Of a stretch of DNA of 64,000 bases, positions 1 through 7,972 are shown one piece after another; positions within the stretch are counted from its first letter, which is position 1, and every line of letters begins with the position of its first letter. This DNA is from Clostridium sp. KNHs205. Lineage in GTDB: Bacteria; Bacillota; Clostridia; Lachnospirales; Lachnospiraceae. The translations under genes and the position numbers were made by a program. Location of the stretch: assembly GCF_000702945.1 (NCBI RefSeq), contig NZ_JNLE01000003.1, positions 2,775,501-2,839,500 on the forward strand, written 5' to 3'. The notes beneath the pieces were generated by a model. It was given only the letters and a program-made list of their open reading frames with translations. It was not told the DNA's origin and ran no database searches.

Positions 1-508
1 ACTTTTCAGCTTTTTTCAGTTCTGTCAGCATATCCTGGTACATCAATTCACCTAAAGGATAGTAGACAACAGAAGTGTTAGAATACAAGATATTTCTGTT
101 TTTTTCCTGCAGATATCTGCAGGTACTCATAACCCGGCTGTTATCCCGTCCTATTCTGTCAAGGAGTAAAGGTTCTGGTTTTATTATATCATCAACTCTG
201 GACTGTTCTTTTAAAAGCAGTGATTGCATGTATTTAGAGGTGCCTTTATTACCGAAGAATAAGTAGAACAACCCGCCAAATAAAGGCAGGGACATAATAA
301 GTACAATCCAGCCGATTTTGTAAGCTGCATTTTCCTCCTTTCGAATGATAAAGAGAATAATCAGAATGCTCAACAGTGTAAAACCCGTGCTTATCCAGGC
401 GGAATTATTGGTTAGCCTGATAAGAAACAATACAAACCAGGTTAGCTGTATCAGCAAGAGCAGGGTAGTAATCAGTATCCTGTTACTGAATAATTTTAAA
501 GGTTTCAT
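1..508 (-). CDS. cls: Cardiolipin synthase, N-terminal part (runs off left edge)
   Basis: Reading the minus strand from an ATG at 508 gives an uninterrupted frame to base 2, so this is the 5' portion of a gene that continues outside the window. The product starts MKPLKLFSNRILITTLLLL and shows two N-terminal membrane helices, then a segment ending in YPLGELMYQDMLTELKKAEK. This matches the membrane-anchored N-terminus of Cls-type phospholipase D enzymes, which join phosphatidylglycerol units into cardiolipin in the inner leaflet. The catalytic HKD motifs would lie beyond the edge, so activity cannot be judged. It is divergent from the downstream DNA repair gene. An alternative is another PLD-family membrane enzyme. 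Confidence 0.8.
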   Translation of the reverse strand, partial: MKPLKLFSNRILITTLLLLIQLTWFVLFLIRLTNNSAWISTGFTLLSILIILFIIRKEENAAYKIGWIVLIMSLPLFGGLFYLFFGNKGTSKYMQSLLLKEQSRVDDIIKPEPLLLDRIGRDNSRVMSTCRYLQEKNRNILYSNTSVVYYPLGELMYQDMLTELKKAEK

Positions 509-581
509 AATAGAGTCCTCATACAATAATAAAAAATTTTTATAACCTTATAGGTTTCAGGTGTTAATTGGTATTATATTT

Positions 582-605
582 ATTGTATATAGTATTGTAT
601 ATAGT
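582..605. repeat. Tandem 12-bp direct repeat
   Basis: ATTGTATATAGT occurs twice back to back in the spacer between the divergent cardiolipin synthase and AlkD-type genes. It is a short AT-rich duplication; it may supply -10-like elements to a divergent promoter, but this is not shown by the sequence. Confidence 0.6.
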
Positions 606-777
606 AAAGGCTGGAATAGCAATACCAAAAAAGAGCAAGCTTGCGATATACATGGGAATTCGATATAATATAGGTAAGATATAGGTGGAAAAGCCTTAAT
701 TTTTTATATATCTTCCCATGCCATAAATGGATAATATAATCTATATAGAGTAAGCTAAAGAGAAGGAGTGTGATGAT

Positions 778-1449
778 ATGACTGCGAATGAAATACTTGC
801 TATACTTCGTGAAACCGGTAATGATAAACGGAAGCAAATGTATATTAAAAATGGTGCCGGTGAGAATACTTATGGTGTTCTGCTGGGAGAACTTCGTAAA
901 TTAGCCAAGCAGACAGGAAAGAATCATGAACTGGCGGTTGAACTTTGGCACACCGGCAACACAGAAGCCAGGTGGCTTGCATGTATGATTTTTGATGCTC
1001 AGAAACTGAGCCTTTTAGAAGTGCGGGAAATGACAGAGGAGCTGACGTATCCTGATCTGATAGATAAATTTATCGGAGAAGTTATCTGTTATCATAAAGA
1101 GTCAGAGGTCCTTGAAAAAGAATGGACAATTTCCCCTAAGGACAACCTTGGAAGGGCTGGCTGGAATCTGGTTGTACACAGAGTATCGGAAGGTAATCTG
1201 GCTGATGAGGAACTTAACAAGCTGCTTGCAACAGTGGAGGCAGAACTTCAAACGGCATCTGTCGGAAAACAGTGGGCTATGAATCATGCCCTGTGCGAAA
1301 TAGGTATATGTTACCCTGGTTATACAGAACAATGTATGTTAATGGGAGAAAGATTAGGGGTATATCGGGATTTGAAAGTACCAAAGGGCTGTACCTCTGC
1401 ATATGCACCTAACTGGATAACTGCGGTTGTAAATAAAAAAAGAAAATAA
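778..1449 (+). CDS. DNA alkylation repair protein (AlkD-like HEAT-repeat glycosylase family)
   Basis: A 223-residue cytosolic protein with an ATG preceded by AGAAGGAG. The composition and motif order (ELRKLAKQTGKNHELAVELW, then WLACMIFDAQ, then GRAGWNLV and WAMNHALCEIG) match the DNA_alkylation family (AlkC/AlkD-like), whose members are built of tandem HEAT-like helical repeats and remove alkylated bases from DNA. The length is close to the roughly 220-240 residues usual for the family. It stands alone between a divergent membrane enzyme gene and a decayed lipoprotein gene 30 bp downstream. Substrate range cannot be read from sequence, and some family members are not glycosylases. Confidence 0.85.
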   Translation: MTANEILAILRETGNDKRKQMYIKNGAGENTYGVLLGELRKLAKQTGKNHELAVELWHTGNTEARWLACMIFDAQKLSLLEVREMTEELTYPDLIDKFIGEVICYHKESEVLEKEWTISPKDNLGRAGWNLVVHRVSEGNLADEELNKLLATVEAELQTASVGKQWAMNHALCEIGICYPGYTEQCMLMGERLGVYRDLKVPKGCTSAYAPNWITAVVNKKRK

Positions 1450-1472
1450 AGCATTAGAAGGAGGGAAAACCA

Positions 1473-2204
1473 ATAAGAGACTATAAGAAGAACATTAAAT
1501 TTATACTTTTAACCTTGTTCAGCATCTTAATACTGACAGCCTGCACCTCTGATAGTCCCAATGAACCTTCCTCTGAGCTGTCAGAGAAAACAAAGACGGA
1601 AGATAAAGCGGACAACCCGGAGAAACCACCGGTAACCATGACGCCTGAAGCCGAACCCACGGAAGCTGTCGCTGCTGTTACAGTACCTACAGAAGCTTTA
1701 GCAACACAAGCACCCACGGAAGCCATAATAGTTACGGAGGGGACGACTATCCTTGAAAGATTTAATGTACCTGATGGATATAAGAGAGTGGAACAGGAGG
1801 AGGGTTCTTTTGGTTTCTATCTTCAGAATCTACCCTTGAAACCTGATGGTACGAAAGTGAAATATTATGACGGAAGAGAAAAACTCAAAGAGGTTTATTT
1901 AGCTGTGGCAGATTTTACCTTAGGTGACCGGGACTTACAGCAATGCGCCGATGGGGTTATACGCTTAAGGGCGGAATACCTTTACGAAAAAGAGGAATTC
2001 GATAAAATTCATTTTAATTTTGTAAGTGGTTTTAATGCTGAATTCTCAAAATGGGCTGAAGGAAAGGGGATATCCGTAAAGGATAATAATGTATCCTGGT
2101 ATTCCAACAGTAAAAATAACCGTTCCTATGAGAGCTGGGTACGTTCGGCAACCTGCTTAATTGAATATTCCATGTTATCCTCCCATGCAATTTACTTGAC
2201 CTAA
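1473..2204 (+). pseudogene. DUF4846-type lipoprotein gene, probably decayed (ATA at the expected start, short C-terminus)
   Basis: The frame encodes a lipoprotein signal (KKNIKFILLTLFSILILTAC, Cys in the lipobox LTAC), a Thr/Pro/Ala-rich linker, then a segment typical of DUF4846: YKRVEQEEGSFGFYLQNLPL, GDRDLQQCADGVIRLRAEYL and IHFNFVSGFNAEFSKWAEG. A strong ribosome site GAAGGAGGG (1457-1465) sits 7 bases before an ATA codon at 1473, exactly where a start is expected. No ATG, GTG or TTG follows until TTG 1515, which would remove most of the signal peptide. The C-terminus ends soon after SYESW, about 70-90 residues before the usual family end. Both ends look damaged, so I call it a probable pseudogene. 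A sequencing error at the start is the main alternative. Confidence 0.6.
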
Positions 2205-2228
2205 AGATAAATTATTTTATATTTCTTC

Positions 2229-2259
2229 TTGACTTAAACTTAAGTTTAACAATTATAAT
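2229..2259 (+). promoter_or_regulatory. MerR-type promoter with 16-bp palindrome, in front of aldo/keto reductase
   Basis: TTGACT (2229-2234) and TATAAT (2254-2259) are separated by 19 bp, the long spacing characteristic of MerR-activated promoters. The spacer begins with a perfect palindrome, TTAAACTTAAGTTTAA (2234-2249). The regulator is not adjacent. Confidence 0.65.
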
Positions 2260-2311
2260 GAACAGTGTCAAATATAATATGCCGCTGTAAACGGCAGATT
2301 GAGAGGTTATT

Positions 2312-3289
2312 ATGGAATACAGGAATTTGGGTAAATGGGGTCTAAAGGTTAGTGAAATCTCAATAGGAAGCTGGATGACAGATTTAAAAGGCAGTAATGC
2401 TTCCGAGATAGCAAGAGATACCATAAGACTTGCCTTTGAGAAAGGGGTTAATTTCTTCGATTGTGCGGATGCATACAGCGGAGGAGAGGCAGAACGTTTC
2501 TTAGGCCAGGTATTAAAGGAATATCCCAGAAGTTCTTATGTGGTATCCAGTAAGGTATATTTTGGGGTGGGACCAGGACCAAATGACAGAGGTCTTTCCA
2601 GAAAACATATTTTTGAACAGATCGATAAGAGCCTTAAAAATATGCAGGTAGACTATCTGGATATGTATTTCTGCCACAGGTTTGATACGACCACTCCAAT
2701 GGAAGAAACACTCCAGGCGCTAAGTGATCTGGTTGTACAGGGCAAAGTCCTTTATTACGGTGTGAGTGAAGAATGGGGTGCTGCACGAATCAATAAAGCT
2801 CTTGGTATCATTAAAGAATTAGGGTTAAGACCCCTTAATGTAATACAGCCACAATATAATATGGTAGACAGATATATTGAAGATGAGATAATGGAAGTCT
2901 GTGAGGACAATGGTATAGGAATCGTTCCTTTCTCACCCTTATCACAAGGTCTTCTTACCGGCAAATATAAGAAAAACCAGCCACTGCCGGAAGGTTCCAG
3001 AGCAACCCATCAGGCAGATAAACAGATAAACAACCTGTTGACAGAGGAAAATCTAGATAAGGTGGAGAAATTGTCCGCCCTTGCAGAGGAGCTAGGGACT
3101 AATATGTCCGTGCTTGCATTAGCCTGGATTCTAAGGAAGCAGATAATTAGCAGTGTAATTACCGGAGCAACCAAACCGGAACAGCTCATAAATAATATAG
3201 CTGCCAGCGGCTTTAAGATTCCGGCAGCTGCCATGGAGGAGATTGAAAAAATTCTGGATTATAAACCTTTTGTACGAAGAGTCGGATAG
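2312..3289 (+). CDS. Aldo/keto reductase (potassium-channel-beta-like subgroup)
   Basis: A 325-residue NAD(P)H-dependent TIM-barrel oxidoreductase. The catalytic tetrad of the family is readable: D50 and Y55 in NFFDCADAY, K81 in VVSSKVYFG and H122 in MYFCHRFD. The C-terminal SSVITGATKPEQLINN segment is the cofactor phosphate-binding region typical of this subgroup. The gene is monocistronic, with a 19-bp-spacer MerR-type promoter upstream and an intrinsic terminator just after the stop, suggesting induction by an electrophile or a drug-like signal. The physiological substrate cannot be assigned. A second member of the same family lies at 47744-48724. Confidence 0.92.
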   Translation: MEYRNLGKWGLKVSEISIGSWMTDLKGSNASEIARDTIRLAFEKGVNFFDCADAYSGGEAERFLGQVLKEYPRSSYVVSSKVYFGVGPGPNDRGLSRKHIFEQIDKSLKNMQVDYLDMYFCHRFDTTTPMEETLQALSDLVVQGKVLYYGVSEEWGAARINKALGIIKELGLRPLNVIQPQYNMVDRYIEDEIMEVCEDNGIGIVPFSPLSQGLLTGKYKKNQPLPEGSRATHQADKQINNLLTEENLDKVEKLSALAEELGTNMSVLALAWILRKQIISSVITGATKPEQLINNIAASGFKIPAAAMEEIEKILDYKPFVRRVG

Positions 3290-3300
3290 TTTTGCCAATC

Positions 3301-3330
3301 AAAAAAAGAAGGATTTTCCTTCTTTTTTTA
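3301..3330 (+). terminator. Intrinsic terminator after aldo/keto reductase
   Basis: An A-rich stem AAAAAAAGAAGGA pairs with TCCTTCTTTTTTT around a TT loop, giving a hairpin with a U-run, 11 bases after the stop codon. Confidence 0.85.
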
Positions 3331-3466
3331 TATCCTTATTTCTGATAGGAATTCTATAAAATTTACATAAAAGAGCTGAGTAAATATTGTAATAGCAAAA
3401 AATAAATGATAAAATATAACCTCGAAAGTATATAAAAATACATAGGATTGCTCTGAGGATATTGAC

Positions 3467-6400
3467 GTGAAGAAATTACATCACCGAAAGCTGTTTTTAT
3501 TTCTGGCTATACTCATACTGTTATTAACCACCGGTTTTGCACTTTCTGACAGACCGGAGAAAGAGATGCCGCAAGGAAAGGCAGGACTTCTTGATTTAGA
3601 AAACTGGGACTTTCAGAAGGAAGGAAATGTGAAGCTTGATGGTTATTGGGAGTTTTATTCTAATATTCTGCTGACACCAAAAGACCTGGAAAGAGAAGCA
3701 CCTCTGTCCTTTAGTTACCTCCAGGTTCCTGGCCGATGGACAAAGGGCAAAGAAAATGACAAGCAGAAAGACGACGGTATAGGCACATACCGTCTGAAAA
3801 TTAAAGTCAATAAGGCTATTGATATCTTGGGTCTGAGAATCAAAAATATCAGGGTATCCTATAAAATATTTGTTAATGGAGAAGAAATTGCTGCCAGCGG
3901 AAATCCGGCCGCCGATACAGAGAGCGGTTATGTTCCATATAATGTGCCTATGACGGTAATCTTTCCCTTAAAGGGAGAGGCAGACAGTAGCAAAACTATA
4001 GATTTGATAATACAGGCTGCCAATATAAACTACTATAACGGCGGTTTAATTCAAAGTATCTATCTTGGGTCCGAAAAAGATATCACCTGGGATTACATTA
4101 AGGAGATTATTCTGGATGTTATCGTCGTATCCTTTCTAATTTTAACCTGCACCTATTACCTGGTAATTTATTTCAGAAGAAGAGAAGATAAGAAGTTTTT
4201 ATACATGTCAGCCTTTTGCATTAGTCTGGCATTTTTGATTTCCACGGGAAATGCCAAGATTTTCTATATGCTTGTGGATCAGATTCCTTATTTATTGGTT
4301 ATTAAGTTTCGCACTGCTACGGTAGCTGTCAGTATTATGCTGGTTTGCTTATTTATAAGAGAAATGAGTAAAGAGCTGATAGCAGCTGTGCCTATGAAAA
4401 TAATACTGATAATAATGTTCCTCTCTATGGCTGCAACTGTTGCCATCCCTGACAGGTATATGGTAATTACGGAAAAAGCAGTTACCACCATATATCTGTT
4501 AACGTACTTACTGGTAGCACTGAGGCTGGTTTATTGCATTTTCTTTAACCGGCATAAAGGTACTGGAAAGAGAGTAGTTGTCTTTTTGCTTTTCCTGGAT
4601 CTTCAGTTTATTAATGAGTATATCTCTACCATACTTTATTATTACTCTGTAGCAAAGAGCTTTCTGGTTTCCAACCTGACCTTTGTACTTTTGCTGCTTG
4701 GTCTCTGCTATATGTTTGTCGATGAATATCTGAGAGCTTATAATAATATAAAAGAGATGAATGAAAATCTGGTTGCCGCGGATAAGATTAAAGAAGAATT
4801 CTTGGCATATGCATCAAATGAGTTTAAATCACCCTTGCAGGCAATTTCAAATATTACAAAAGAATTATTAAATGAGCCGAAGGAATTATCCTCAGAAAGC
4901 CAAAAAGAGAATTTACTCTACATACTAAGTATTTCAGCTAAAATGTCAGATACGGTAAATGATATCATAGACTACCAGAATCTTAAAAATCATAAGCTGA
5001 GATTAGTAAAAAAAGATTTCGATATTTATGGTATGGTAAATGCAGTTTTGGAAACCGTAGGTTATATGAACACAGGACAAGGGGTTACCTTACTGAATTC
5101 CATAGAGGAAAAACGATATTTTATTTCAGCAGATGAAAACCGCTTGGAACAGATACTCTATAATCTGATAGTTTATTCTATTAAAATTTCAATAAACGGT
5201 GATATCAGGCTCAGCGGGGAAGAAATAAGGGATGAAATCTATATCCGTATTTCTTATACCGGAAAAGAGTCAGAGGATTCTATTCAGACCGAGCTTTTAA
5301 AAGCCTACAAAATGGAGTCTGGAAAAGAAGCAAAAGGCAGTCTGCCAAAAGATATGGGGATATATGTTTCACGGCTTCTTGCAGTAAATATGGGTGGTGA
5401 TGTATACTTTGAATCAGGAGAGAAAGAGACTTCGGCGTTTGTTCTGGCATTGCCTAAAGCAAATCTGATCACGAAAACCTTGCGGCACCAAAACCTTGCT
5501 GCCTTCCGGAAGCGAAACAATACTAACAGCACAGTTCATCTGGAGATACCTAAAGCAGAAGTAGAATTCGTAAAAGAAAACAAGCCTAAAATTCTTCTGG
5601 TGGATGATGATACTGTCAGTCTTAAGCTCCTATTCGATATTTGCAAAGAAGAATTTGAACCACTTACTGCTTGTAATGGTACACAAGCCCTGGAACTGAT
5701 AGAGAGGGACAGGAGCATAAAAATTGCCCTGGTAGATACGGTAATGCCAGGGATTTCAGGCTATGAAGTTTGCAGACAGATAAGAACCAGGTACTCCATA
5801 TTTGAACTTCCGGTATTGCTCTTAAGCCTGCGGAATGCAACAGAGGATATTGAAACCGGTCTGGAAGCGGGAGCAAATGACTTTCTTATTAAACCTTTTC
5901 ATGCGAAAGAATTAATAAACAGAGTAAAGACTCTGAGAAAAATGCAGGAAGCTTTACAAGATGCTGTTAAAATAGAAACAGTATTTTTACAGTCTCAGAT
6001 AAAACAGCATTTTTTATATAATTCATTAAACAGTATTGTTTCCTTATGTTACAGTGAACCGGAACGTGCCGCTAATCTCCTGAGTGAACTGAGTCATTAC
6101 CTGCGCAGTATCTTAGAGATAGATCCCCACCATTCTATTATTGAATTACATAAGGAAATCACTTTGGTTAACTCATACATTGAACTTGAGAAAGCACGTT
6201 TTGGTAAAAGGCTGCAGGTGCAGCTGGATTATGATGAAGGGATACTAGGGTTTCAAATACCGGCTTTTTTGATTCAGCCGGTAGTGGAAAATGCCATCCG
6301 CCATGGAGTCATGGCGAGGACAACGGGAGGAACGGTAGCAGTATCCATAAGAAAACAGCAAGGGGCAATCTTAATAACCATTAAGGATGATGGTGTTGGT

Positions 6401-6562
6401 ATAAGCGAAGATGTATTGGAGCTGTTAATGAAAGATACATTAGATGGAAGTATCGGTTTGAAAAATGTCAACAAGCGGCTGGATAATGAATACGGAGAAA
6501 AACTGAAGATACAGAGTGAAAAGGATGTGGGCACCTGTGTAACCATGATGCTTCCATTATAA
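3467..6562 (+). CDS. Hybrid sensor: 7TM-DISM receptor, degenerate kinase, receiver, LytS-type histidine kinase
   Basis: A 1031-residue membrane sensor starting at GTG 3467 behind TGAGGA. Order: signal/TM helix (8-26), an extracytoplasmic beta-sandwich resembling 7TMR-DISM extracellular domains (about 36-200, LDGYWEFYSN), seven membrane helices (208-425), a HisKA/HATPase-like module (440-685), a receiver (703-825, Asp757 in ALVDTVMPG) and a C-terminal His_kinase/HATPase module (840-1031, His848 in QHFLYNSLNS and VVENAIRHG). The first kinase looks inactive: the H-box reads FLAYASNEFKSP with Asn451 in place of His, and its N-box is NLIVYSIK. Phosphoryl flow probably starts at His848 and goes to the next gene's receiver. 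The ligand is unknown; a carbohydrate is plausible for this receptor class. Confidence 0.88.
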   Translation: MKKLHHRKLFLFLAILILLLTTGFALSDRPEKEMPQGKAGLLDLENWDFQKEGNVKLDGYWEFYSNILLTPKDLEREAPLSFSYLQVPGRWTKGKENDKQKDDGIGTYRLKIKVNKAIDILGLRIKNIRVSYKIFVNGEEIAASGNPAADTESGYVPYNVPMTVIFPLKGEADSSKTIDLIIQAANINYYNGGLIQSIYLGSEKDITWDYIKEIILDVIVVSFLILTCTYYLVIYFRRREDKKFLYMSAFCISLAFLISTGNAKIFYMLVDQIPYLLVIKFRTATVAVSIMLVCLFIREMSKELIAAVPMKIILIIMFLSMAATVAIPDRYMVITEKAVTTIYLLTYLLVALRLVYCIFFNRHKGTGKRVVVFLLFLDLQFINEYISTILYYYSVAKSFLVSNLTFVLLLLGLCYMFVDEYLRAYNNIKEMNENLVAADKIKEEFLAYASNEFKSPLQAISNITKELLNEPKELSSESQKENLLYILSISAKMSDTVNDIIDYQNLKNHKLRLVKKDFDIYGMVNAVLETVGYMNTGQGVTLLNSIEEKRYFISADENRLEQILYNLIVYSIKISINGDIRLSGEEIRDEIYIRISYTGKESEDSIQTELLKAYKMESGKEAKGSLPKDMGIYVSRLLAVNMGGDVYFESGEKETSAFVLALPKANLITKTLRHQNLAAFRKRNNTNSTVHLEIPKAEVEFVKENKPKILLVDDDTVSLKLLFDICKEEFEPLTACNGTQALELIERDRSIKIALVDTVMPGISGYEVCRQIRTRYSIFELPVLLLSLRNATEDIETGLEAGANDFLIKPFHAKELINRVKTLRKMQEALQDAVKIETVFLQSQIKQHFLYNSLNSIVSLCYSEPERAANLLSELSHYLRSILEIDPHHSIIELHKEITLVNSYIELEKARFGKRLQVQLDYDEGILGFQIPAFLIQPVVENAIRHGVMARTTGGTVAVSIRKQQGAILITIKDDGVGISEDVLELLMKDTLDGSIGLKNVNKRLDNEYGEKLKIQSEKDVGTCVTMMLPL

Positions 6563-6632
6563 GTTGTAAATTATGCGGATAAGTGGCATGTTAATTAATA
6601 AAAGCCTGACAAGAGAAAAGGAAGTCGTGTTT

Positions 6633-7769
6633 ATGGTGGCAATAGTCGTTGATGATGAAGAGCTTGCAGCAGAGCATATCAGCAGAATATTAAGAAAAGC
6701 AGGTTTCGCGGTTTACAGCTTTACTAACCCCTATCTGGTATTGGAACAGGATATTATCAGAACAGCAGATATATTCTATCTGGATATTGAAATGCCGGAA
6801 ATAAGCGGTCTTAAGCTGGCAGAAAAAATAAAACGGGTTAATGCAGAGTGTGAGGTGGTATTCAGCACCGGGCATAATCAATATGCAATTGAAGCCTTTG
6901 ACGTTGAAGCCCTGGACTATATTTTAAAGCCGGTTACGCCAAGGCAGGTTGAACGATCCATTCAGCGTATTATAAAGCGTAAAGGGAAACAGGTATCTGA
7001 ATACAATGTCAGAGAAATGAAAAGGAATCCCCTGAATATATGTCTATTTGGCAAAATATCCATAACATCAATTGATGGAAGTAAAAACCTGAAATTTTCC
7101 TCTGTAAAAGGAGCGGAGATCTTTTGTTTCATGCTACTGCAAAGGGATACGGCAGAAATTTCCAAATGGAAATTAATTGATGAATTATGGCCGGATAAGG
7201 ATATTAGTAAAGGGGATATAAATCTACGAAGTACCATTAGTAAATTAAATAAGAATTTTAGAGAAAAAGAAATTGATATTTCCATAAAATCAACAAGAAA
7301 TGGCTATCAGCTTATGTTATCAGAGGATATCGAAGTGGATGCCTTTATGTTAGAAAGCATTGCTGATAAGAACTTCATAATAACAGAAAATAATCTTCTT
7401 TCATTTGAAAGTACCCTCCTAAAATACAACGATATGCTGTTTGAGGATTTTGACAGTGAATGGTGCAATCTATACAGAACACTTTATAACAGATATTTCA
7501 AGATTGCCTTACAAAAATTAACCAATTATTATAAACTGGTGAAACAGGATCCGATACGTATTTTAAGTATAATGGAACGGCTTATTGTTTTTGAACCCTA
7601 CGATGAAGAGGTCAGAGAGCTGTGCTTAAGGTTATATGCTTTTATTTATGGGAAGTACGAGGCAAAGAAATATTATGAAGAATACTGTGAGCTTCTATTT
7701 ACTGATTTAGGAATGAAACCGGGTGAAAAACTCAGGAATTCTTATAATATACTGATACAGGATATATAG
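6633..7769 (+). CDS. Response regulator with winged-helix and BTAD (SARP-like) output domain
   Basis: A 378-residue protein. The receiver (1-118) has the DD pair at 7-8, phosphoacceptor Asp51 in FYLDIEMPE, and Lys in LDYILKPV. A winged-helix DNA-binding segment follows (about 140-225, ISKWKLIDELWP and STISKLNKNFR), then an alpha-helical bacterial transcriptional activation domain ending FTDLGMKPGEKLRNSY. I choose ATG 6633, preceded by AAAAGGAAG, over an in-frame ATG at 6573 that has no ribosome site. It lies 70 bp after the hybrid kinase and is very probably its partner. The target genes are not obvious; the big surface protein downstream is a candidate. Confidence 0.88.
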   Translation: MVAIVVDDEELAAEHISRILRKAGFAVYSFTNPYLVLEQDIIRTADIFYLDIEMPEISGLKLAEKIKRVNAECEVVFSTGHNQYAIEAFDVEALDYILKPVTPRQVERSIQRIIKRKGKQVSEYNVREMKRNPLNICLFGKISITSIDGSKNLKFSSVKGAEIFCFMLLQRDTAEISKWKLIDELWPDKDISKGDINLRSTISKLNKNFREKEIDISIKSTRNGYQLMLSEDIEVDAFMLESIADKNFIITENNLLSFESTLLKYNDMLFEDFDSEWCNLYRTLYNRYFKIALQKLTNYYKLVKQDPIRILSIMERLIVFEPYDEEVRELCLRLYAFIYGKYEAKKYYEEYCELLFTDLGMKPGEKLRNSYNILIQDI

Positions 7770-7776
7770 AGAAAGA

Positions 7777-7830
7777 ACATGGGATTAAAAGTAACAGCGG
7801 CAGCTGCTTTTAAATCCCATGTTTTTTTAC
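7777..7830 (+). terminator. Strong intrinsic terminator after the response regulator
   Basis: ACATGGGATTAAAAG and CTTTTAAATCCCATGT form a long stem with GC-rich inner bases, followed by TTTTTTT. It separates the two-component unit from the surface-protein gene. Confidence 0.85.
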
Positions 7831-7972
7831 AATTTATTATAGGAACCTGTACTGACCTTATGCGACATAATAACTTACATTGCAACAATTTTGCAACAAG
7901 CTATCTGCTAAAATTTTCAATAGAGCTGGTTTTTAACCACCAGATAAAAAATGAAAAACTAAAGGAGGAACC

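Noticed and set aside
580..837. Minus-strand frame of 85 codons before the AlkD-type gene
   Set aside because: Overlaps the start of a well-supported gene, and the Tyr/Ile/Leu-rich product reflects AT-rich DNA.
1481..1726. Minus-strand frame of 81 codons opposite the DUF4846 lipoprotein
   Set aside because: It is Ala/Ser/Val-rich, caused by the Thr/Pro-rich linker on the other strand, and lacks a ribosome site.
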